Below the pieces are notes generated by a model that was given only the letters and a program-made list of their open reading frames with translations, was not told the origin of the DNA and did no database searches. This document shows positions 57,701-64,000 of a stretch of 64,000 nt of DNA, piece by piece. Position 1 is the first letter of the stretch; each line of letters opens with the position of its first letter. Source of the DNA: Heterodera schachtii (taxonomy: Eukaryota > Nematoda > Chromadorea > Rhabditida > Heteroderidae); contig SIJG01000032.1 in assembly GCA_023374025.1 (NCBI GenBank), forward strand, positions 1,008,441-1,072,440. Reading direction: 5' to 3'. Position numbers and translations under genes: made by a program.

Positions 57701-57905
57701 AAATTTTAAATATTTACCTATGAACAATGTTAATTTCCATAATTAGGCAAGTCCACGAACAGTCGCCACGGTGTTGGAATGCCATTGATGGCCATTGGAC
57801 TGATCATCGGTGATAAAATTTAAGAAAAATAAATATTTTTAATTTCATTTTTAAGGCTTTTTGCCGCTTTTCCATGCCGCAATTTTGGGTCGGCTTAATA
57901 AGTAA
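54771..57905 (+). CDS. Cysteine-rich secreted protein, two-domain locus (copies 2+3)
   Basis: Exons 54771-54912, 55151-55276 and 55734-55967 encode a signal peptide (FPSIFAILLLLCVISVLL) and a first cysteine domain (ALKCKNALKTEIF ... GFFINMWGCTDLG ... WKCKCHFG). No exons 4 and 5 follow. Instead a second exon 2 (56901-57032), a second exon 3 (57314-57523), then exons 4 (57747-57809) and 5 (57856-57905) appear. No separate exon 1 or promoter is found between them. Every junction is phase 1, so exon 3 can splice to the second exon 2 and give a 318-residue two-domain protein. Alternatively gene 2 lost its end and gene 3 its start. Exon 1 is 51 bases longer than in the sister copies (GYGEFGDGRPGQFSST). 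The C-terminal tail is shortened (GRLNK) by a changed frame near the stop. Confidence 0.6.
56154..56522. mobile_element. Foldback element with ggcgccaaa-rich ends
   Basis: Left end ggccactttggcgccagcca, ttttggcgcc; right end ggcgccaaaatgtcccgcgc, caaagtgacc. They are inverted with a few mismatches. The inside holds the 'gttatggcc' core. It sits between the two domain halves of the gene at 54771, with no clear target duplication. Confidence 0.7.
57055..57238. mobile_element. 184-bp palindromic element in the second-domain intron
   Basis: Perfect inverted ends: taccgtaaatgctctaatta tcgc and its complement. Inside, a stretch with ccaattatcgcccagtctac, gaggaggttgaaaaataatc is present twice. It lies in the intron between the second exons 2 and 3. 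The relative at 50925 shares the ends and 'ttgaaaaataat'. Confidence 0.8.
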
Positions 57906-59040
57906 TTGAAGTGAACAAATTTTGAGGAAGGAAGCACTCATTTGAGTTGGATGTCGAAAGAATGAGAGAAGAAATGAAATAATGAAAATTTTAATCCCCG
58001 TCGTTCAATTAAACCATTTCCCCCCCCCCTATTCTGATCAGTTCATTATTTTTAATTATTCAACCTAATTAGTGCCCATTTGTGATCATTTAGCAAAGTG
58101 CCATTTGTCCCCAATTCCGATCATTTAACTATATATCCAATAAATATCAATTTGATTTAAAATGCTTTATTTTTTATTTTTTTTAAGAACTCCGAGACTC
58201 GTGTGTTAGGATCCCAGGATGGTCATTCATTGGATGCATAAACTGCCGTAGAGCCGTGCCAAAATGACCCTGATCCAGCTTTTAATGAAAACCATTCATA
58301 TTACACACCAGGGATGGCACGAAATTTCGAACGTCCATATCTTTAATCAAATTAATTATAATTTGCATAACAAAGTTTCTTTCTCATCAAGAGCTTTTAA
58401 ATGATGCTAATAAAATTGCCCTATTTGGATGGCAAAATGCTTAAAAAAATAATTTTCAAAAATGCATTCATTTTTAATTTAATTTAATTGAACAAAATTA
58501 AAGTTGTGGAGCTGATTCGAATCTTTTTTCAGGTTCATTGATCAGTGATCATGAAGCAGAAGTGCCGGTTTCTCAGTTTAAGTAAGGTGAAATTCAACGA
58601 TGTTTTGGCACTTCACCCATTTTTTCGCTTTTTCTGCTTTTTTACATTGGATTTTCGTCAATTTATCAAATATTTTTTTTCACTATCAGTCGAATATGAA
58701 TAATTTTGTACGGAATAATTAAATTGAAAATTGTCCATCAATTCGTCCATTCCCATCCATCGCAGAAGTGCCCAATGCGATGATTTGGCTTTTCATTTTT
58801 ACGATTTTTCGCTTAAAATTTGCCAACATTTTTCCCATAATTGATGTTTTGAGAGTGTAAATTTGTGTGATGATTTGGCAAAATTTCATTGATCAGATCA
58901 ATCAGCTAACATTCTTTGCTTAAATCCATTTCCATCACTTTGCCTTTATCTCCAATCAAAAACAGTAAATAAAAAATTGATGCAAAATAAAAATAATTTA
59001 ATTTAATTTTTATATGGCAATTAAAAAATGAGTTTAGAAA
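57906..59040. other. Intergenic flank duplicated with the cysteine-rich genes
   Basis: 57906-58330 repeats 53363-53830 and 61004-61360 (gaggaaggaagcac, gtggatgtcgaaagaatgag, ccaataaatatcaatttgat). 58610-59040 repeats the upstream regions of copies 1 and 2. No separate gene is seen. Confidence 0.6.
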
Positions 59041-59048
59041 CTCCAAAA

Positions 59049-61003
59049 ATGGTCTTCGTCAAATGCTCGCTTTTCCCGTCCATTTTCGCCATTGTTCTGC
59101 TGGTGGGCCTCATCAGCGTTTTGTTTCAACACGGCTACGGTAATACCGTAAAAATAGGAAAAATATAGGTACGGTAATGACCGTAAACAAAGCCTAGAAT
59201 AAAAATCTAAGCGAACGCTAAGTGCTCTAATCAAAAATGAAGAGCCAACCTGACTTCGCTTATTTTGTTCAACAAAATTTGCTCAAAAAAATTGAAAAAG
59301 ATTAATTGTAAGCAAAAAAAAAAAAAAATGCTAATTTGTAATCTTTTCTTTAGGAAATGTTTAAATAGTTTTTTTTTTGAAAATTGAAAACCTTACCCAA
59401 AAATTGCTACGTAAAGTGGCATATACATGCTAAAAAAATTTCCAGTACTTTTCCAGTACACATTGCAGCATTTCTTAAGGACTGCACCCCTTAATGAATT
59501 TTTAAATTATTTTCAATTTTCATACAGCATTGAAGTGCAAGGTCGGCATGGAAACGGAGACATATAAATTCGCGGGTGGAAAAATGATGGAAGAACAAAC
59601 GTGTTCCAATGCCACGCATTGTGTCGCAATGTTTTGTTCATCCGCTGAAAGTGATTAATAGGGCTGGGATTGGAGCCCCGACATTTGCGGCCCAGACATT
59701 TGCGGCTATGTCCAAAATTGGATTCAAAGTTGATTTTTTTCAAGCCCTGATAGCTTAAACAACATTAAAATTAAGAAAGCACGGTCTTCTAGTTTATTAG
59801 GAACATTAATTCTGTTGTTTGAAAATTTTATTATTTTTTCAAAAATTCATTGAAGATCAAATGATCGGCTACAATCACTTTCAATCGATTATTTAAACTG
59901 TTTATACGATCAGGGATTGAAAAAACTTAATTTTGAACCCGTTGGACATAGCCGCAAATGTCGGGCCGCAAATGTCGGGACACGCTGGGATTTTCAGTTA
60001 TTTTATTTTGACTTTTCGATGAGAAATCACGAAAAAACAACTCACTCAATATTTTAGCATTTTTAGTTTTCACTAGAGTTCGACCTGAACCCTGGCTTGG
60101 TCCAAGTCTGGGTTTTTCCTGGCTCCGTCCAGGACATTTTTCGACAACTAAAATTTTTTCTCGACATGTCAATCTTGAAATCCAGGTCCAGGAGAATGAA
60201 AAATATGGATACAACTTTCATGCAGTTTAAACTCTTTTTTTTTAAATAAAAATTCGCGTGTTTTAAAACTTGAAAATTTCACGTCCAAAAATGCGACGTG
60301 AAATTTACAAGTTCGAGAAAAAATACAGATTTAAAAAAAATACGTATTAAAACTTTTTGAAATTTTTCTGACCTATAAATACAAAAATAATTTCAGATGG
60401 ATTTTTCATCAACATGTGGGGTTGTGTCCCTCTTGGTGCAGAAGATACCGAAGCAAAGTGTGAAAAGGAAATGCCTGACAATGCGAATAAAATTCGTGCC
60501 GGTTTGGAAGCTCAAACCAAAATGCCTGCCCCGAACGCCACCGATTGGAAATGCAAATGCCATTTTGGGGCTAAGGGCAAGGACATGGACAATGAACAGT
60601 TTGTTGCCGGTACAGACAGAATGCCAAAGAGTTAAATTATGAACCCGGTTTTTCAAGGACAGACACAAATTTTCAAGGACCCAGATATAAATTGTAATTC
60701 AAATAGAATATGATTAATAGCAAGCCAAAAGGTACACATTAACAGAATGTTTGTTTGTTGAAATTTGAACTCGATTTTTCAAGGACGCAGAATTTAAAAT
60801 TTTAAATGTTTACCTATAAGTTTAATTTACATAATTAGCCAGCAGTCGCCATGGTGTTGCAATGCCATTGATGGCTATTGGACTAATCATCGGTGATATA
60901 TTTTTTTAATTATTTTAATTTGCATTTTTAAGGCTTTTTACCGCTTTTCCGTGGCGCCATTTTTGAGCGGCTTAATGACGTAATTGAAGTGAACAAATTT
61001 TGA
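59049..61003 (+). CDS. Secreted cysteine-rich protein with hydrophobic C-terminus, copy 4
   Basis: Exons 59049-59139, 59528-59650, 60397-60609, 60839-60892 and 60933-61003 are all phase 1 and give 183 residues. Signal peptide FPSIFAIVLLVGLISVLF. The cysteine domain: ALKCKVGMETETY, CSNATHCVAMFCSSAE, GFFINMWGCVPLG, EAKCEKEMPD, WKCKCHFG. The C-terminal helix is AMPLMAIGLIIGFLPLF, then the tail ERLNDVIEVNKF. Exon 2 creates N-A-T, a possible N-glycosylation site. Compared with copy 1, exon 3 lost the PAPP stretch and exon 4 three codons. Intron 2 contains a 312-bp Mutator-like element. The same promoter-type flank as copies 1 and 2 suggests common expression. Confidence 0.75.
59672..59983. mobile_element. 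312-bp Mutator-like MITE with perfect 9-bp duplication
   Basis: Ends ccccgacatttgcggcccag, acatttgcggctatgtccaa / ttggacatagccgcaaatgt, cgggccgcaaatgtcggg are inverted. The flanks are GCTGGGATT at 59663-59671 and 59984-59992. The paralogous intron of the 54771 locus has a single, uninterrupted copy of the site (tagggctgggattttcag, 57240-57257). Confidence 0.9.
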
Positions 61004-61379
61004 GGAAGGAAGCACATAATTTGAGTGGGATGTCGAAAGAATGGGAGAAGAAGACTTTGTCCCCCAGTCCCAATCATTTAGCAAAGTGCCATTTGTCCCT
61101 AATTCCGATCATTTAATTATATATCCAATAAATAACAATTTGATTAAATGCTTTATTTCTTTAATTTTTTTAAAAGAACTCCGAGACTCGTGTGTTAGGG
61201 TCCCAGAATGGTCATTCATTTGACGCGTAAACTGCCGTAGAGCCAGTGCCAAAATGACCCTGATCCGGTCATTTAATTATATATCCAATTAATATCAATT
61301 CGGTTTAAATGACACTTTTTATCTCATTTTTTAAAAAAGAAATCCGAGACTCGTGTGTTATGATTTTGTATTAATATTA

Positions 61380-61470
61380 AAGTTGTGGAGCGGACTCGAA
61401 CCTCCGCGCATTTTTCCTTTACTATCTTACAAAACCAATGGGCCACACATGCAAATCTTTTTGGAACTGG
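61380..61470 (-). repeat. tRNA-like element (A and B box)
   Basis: The minus strand reads GCATGTGTGGCCCATTGGTT (A-box-like) and then GGAGGTTCGAGTCCGCTCCA, a perfect B box inside a paired T arm. An intervening 35 bases cannot form an anticodon arm. A truncated relative (gttgtggagctgattcgaat) is at 58504. Confidence 0.5.
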
Positions 61471-61498
61471 GAGGCCAAAATTTACATTGACTCGGATG

Positions 61499-61506
61499 TG
61501 TATAAA
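61499..61506 (+). promoter_or_regulatory. TATA-like box before the second F-box gene
   Basis: gtgtataaaaggcag lies about 85 bases before the ATG at 61587. Closer in, gtgtgctgctaattgcc matches gtgtgctgctatttaccgc before the first F-box gene. Confidence 0.5.
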
Positions 61507-61586
61507 AGGCAGTGAAAGTTGACACTTAGCGTCATTTTCTTCGCAATCCGAACTTACGACAAAAGTGTGCTGCTAATTGCCCTAAA

Positions 61587-64000
61587 ATGAACCGTCGTTT
61601 AAGAAAAATGTGAGAAATTTTTTAATGAAAAATTCTTCAGCTTTTGCAGTTTAGTGAGCCCTTACGAAAAACCACAGGGGGGGAGAGTTTTGCCTTACTT
61701 GTCAATTATCTGTACTCAGATTTTCAAAAATTAATGGTTTTCTTGGTCGGGAAAATCGATTCTGGCATCCATTTGGGCTCAATTCGTACATACCACTAAC
61801 CCGGACTCCGAAAAAGAAACAAAACCATTTTTCAACAAAATCACATTTTCATACACAAAATCCGGGTTCGGAGTTAGAAATTGGTCGAAATGGGTACCAT
61901 AATAGGGTTTTCCCGACCCTGAAAACTCATAAAAAGAGATTTTGTAAGCCCTGCCCTCCCTCCAATGGTTTTTCTTCGGGCCCATTAAACACAGCAAAAG
62001 TGCCGATTTCTCCATTCAACTAATTTTTATGCTTTTCAGTTGGATTTGTAACGATGTTTGGATGGACATTCTTCGCTTTTTTGACCGTGCCCATCTCTGC
62101 CTCAAATTGGCATTGCTTTCGCCACGTTTTGGTGCTTTGGTGGACAAACATTTTGATGGCAGCAAAACAACGGAATTGACGCTTTGGAATGACATTAGAA
62201 TTTGCAAGGAAAACATTGGAGGACCAAAAGTGAAACTGTCTGTACAAATTGGACCCAATTTTGTGAAATTTTCGATGCCCGACCGTCCGCTGTCCAACAA
62301 AATCAGCTTTAAAAGCCTCCATATTGAGTAATTCCGGCACTTTATTCTGTGTGCACTAATTAATGGGCAATAGTAAAGAATTGTGGTCACTAATCTATTT
62401 TTTTTTTTAATATATTTTTATTTTTGGCTCGAAACCGACTTTAATGGGTTTTCGAGAATGCTGATTACGAATCTTAACTCGGATTTACCTAATTCCGAAA
62501 CCCGAATTCGAACAAAATGTTGAAAATTTTTTCCGAGGATGCAATTTTCTTGGTAAAAGTTTTAATTCATTTAACCAATATTTATTTTTGATATAATACA
62601 ATGCTTCGATTGAATAACGCGCAATTTGCGCCAATTTTGTTCGAATTCGGGCCCGGGGTTGGGTTCGGAATTGGGGAAATCCACGTTCAGATTTGTAATC
62701 AGCACCCTCGAAAACCCCCGGAAACTGAATCTGAGTCCAAAAGAAAAAAAAATTTAAATTAGGGACCACAATTCTTTACCATTGCCAATTACGGATAAAG
62801 CAACACCTTTTTTTTTTTGCAGATTCATCGACCATTCCGTGCTCGCGTTTCTCCGTTCCAACAAGCAGATTTGGCGCCGAGGCACCAAATTGGATTTGCA
62901 TGTGGGCTACTACGACAAAAAAGATAGCCGGCAGATTTGGGATGTGTTTGGCCGTGAAATTTGGCCAATTTTTGCAACCATCAATTTGCGTACATTGTCC
63001 TTTTCCAACGGTGACCATCTGGCCAATTTGCTGCGCTGCACATCGCCAACAATGCTCACTGATCTTGATCAATTGAATTCAATCCAATCAGGGCATCTGT
63101 GTCCCGCCGGTGTTATTGCTGGTTCTGCAGATTTTGATGGTCCAACAAATGCAATTTCTGGCCGCCATGTGTTGGCCAAATGGCTGCACACTCCGTTAAA
63201 AGATGGTCAACCGAAGCGATTGTCTTGCTGTGAATTTGGGGAATCCAAAAAATTTAAATGGGTCAACAATTTCAAGGAGGTCGCGTCACATTTGCATAAA
63301 TAAATATTGTTGTTTTGACGACCCTTGGCTTCGGAGGGGGGGGGGGGGGGGGAGGCTGAATTGAAAAATTCCATAGTGTATTTTTTTCGAAATCCCGAAT
63401 TAGGGGGGCAGGGTGTGTTTTACAGGAATTTATAGCCGTTTTTTCGACAAAAAAATGACTATTTTTGCCATTTTGAGTCCATTTTCAAAAATAAAATAAA
63501 ATTTCTAAAAAATTTGCGCATTTTTTCTTGAAAATTTTATTGTTTTGGATTTCGGGGTTAGTGCTTTAGCTCCCTCAGCTCCTCCCCCGCCCTGGCTACG
63601 CCCTTGGTTATGACACTGATTATGAAATTTTGTTTAGGTTTTTGTGCGTGCCCGCACTTCTGTCAGTTACACTGTCAACTTTCATTTGCACGTGTCAACG
63701 CCAATTGTGCCATTTGAAGTGGTGAATGAGCGGACCAAAGAAAAGCTGACATTGAAGAAGAAATCCGATACAGGCTCTTTGAGTTGGTGGATAATGCAGC
63801 GATGTCCAATAATTGGGGAGAAGAAAGATGCAAATTCGGATGCCAATTCAAACAATTCGGATGCCAATTTGAGCAATTCGGGTGCCAATTTGAGCAATTC
63901 GGGTGCCAATTTGAACAATTCGGATGCCAATTTGAATAATTCGCGTGCCAATTTGAACAATTCGGATGCCAAGGTGAATAATTCGCGTGCCAATTTGAAC
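61587..64000 (+). CDS. F-box-like family protein, copy 2 (truncated by window end)
   Basis: Exons 61587-61609, 62040-62327, 62823-63279 and 63638 to the window end are in phase, with the same intron positions as 6776-8928. It starts MNRRLRKIWICNDVWMDILR, then FFDRAHLCLKLALLSPRFGA (F-box-like). Family blocks follow: IDHSVLAFLRSNKQIW, REIWPIFATINLRTL, AKWLHTP, NNFKEVFVRARTSVSY. Where copy 1 goes on to its C-terminus, this copy enters an in-frame tandem repeat of seven residues (NSDANLN type). Introns 1 and 2 hold inverted-repeat elements. Function as a ubiquitin-ligase substrate receptor is inferred from the F-box only. Confidence 0.75.
61740..61935. repeat. Inverted repeat in intron 1 of the second F-box gene
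   Basis: Left arm (tcttggtcgggaaaatcgat, accactaacccggactccga) and right arm (tccgggttcggagttagaaa, tagggttttcccgaccctga) are reverse complements. Same family as 13203-13668 but diverged. Confidence 0.65.
62369..62784. mobile_element. hAT-like inverted-repeat element in intron 2 of the second F-box gene
   Basis: Ends ggcaatagtaaagaattgtg / cacaattctttaccattgcc are inverted. The inner arms carry tgattacgaatcttaactcg / gatttgtaatcagcaccctc of the 13203 family. The flanks aattaatg and aattacgg match at 6 of 8 bases, a decayed target duplication. The 63310-63500 stretch in intron 3 of the same gene resembles the arms of the 48707 repeat. Confidence 0.65.
63839..64000 (+). repeat. 21-bp in-frame coding repeat
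   Basis: Seven or more copies of a 21-base unit (gatgccaatttgagcaattc g) encoding DANLSNS/DANLNNS. All copies keep the frame, with differences mainly at the first codon (Asp, Gly or Arg by GAT/GGT/CGT). The array runs off the window end, so its length is unknown. Confidence 0.9.

Overview
The window looks like nuclear DNA of an animal, most likely a plant-parasitic cyst nematode (Heteroderidae, Globodera/Heterodera type). I infer this from small genes with many short AT-rich introns, a GC-AG intron, a local excess of small inverted-repeat transposons, and two members of the large F-box-like family that starts with MNRR and ends near 'GPLSPP', which I associate with cyst nematodes. No database search was possible. 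All exon models were built by hand from reading frame, splice-site consensus and agreement between paralogues.

Left part (1-9 kb): the 3' end of an unidentified gene, a tRNA-derived SINE-like stretch, broken fragments of a possible phosphatidylinositol-4-kinase gene and of a DJ-1/PfpI gene, then a complete five-exon F-box-like gene (6776-8928). From 9.3 to 17.7 kb lies a tandem array of four five-exon genes for an unrecognised protein with four predicted membrane segments. Each has the same TATATAAA box, a conserved leader and a MEK[K]IVY start. Copies 1 and 2 are frameshifted; copies 3 and 4 are open throughout. Between copies 1 and 2, on the minus strand, sits a three-exon histone H4 variant (11225-12006) that aligns without gaps to canonical H4 but has an arginine-rich, lysine-free tail.

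Middle (18-31.4 kb): two direct copies of a 1.7-kb non-coding unit (19790-23180) lead into an 18-exon gene (23230-31368). Its C-terminal half is an armadillo-repeat protein matching Inscuteable, the adaptor for spindle orientation and asymmetric division. Its N-terminal half is serine- and acid-rich. From 31.4 to 42.4 kb the DNA is mostly repeats, with a minus-strand F-box gene, a small 111-aa helical gene with decayed tandem copies, and an 18-copy 73-bp AT-rich satellite.

Right part (42-64 kb): two tandem minus-strand genes for secreted six-cysteine (C6-type) proteins, a 1.8-kb nested inverted repeat, then three plus-strand loci for a secreted cysteine-rich protein with a hydrophobic C-terminus (possibly Ly6/uPAR-like). 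The middle locus has exons 2 and 3 duplicated in phase and could encode a two-domain form. A second, window-truncated F-box gene closes the window.

Three themes recur. Families grow by local tandem duplication that includes the promoters. Introns are repeatedly hit by small foldback or MITE elements with clear target-site duplications; for several, a paralogue supplies the empty site. Many paralogues are already frameshifted, consistent with rapid turnover.
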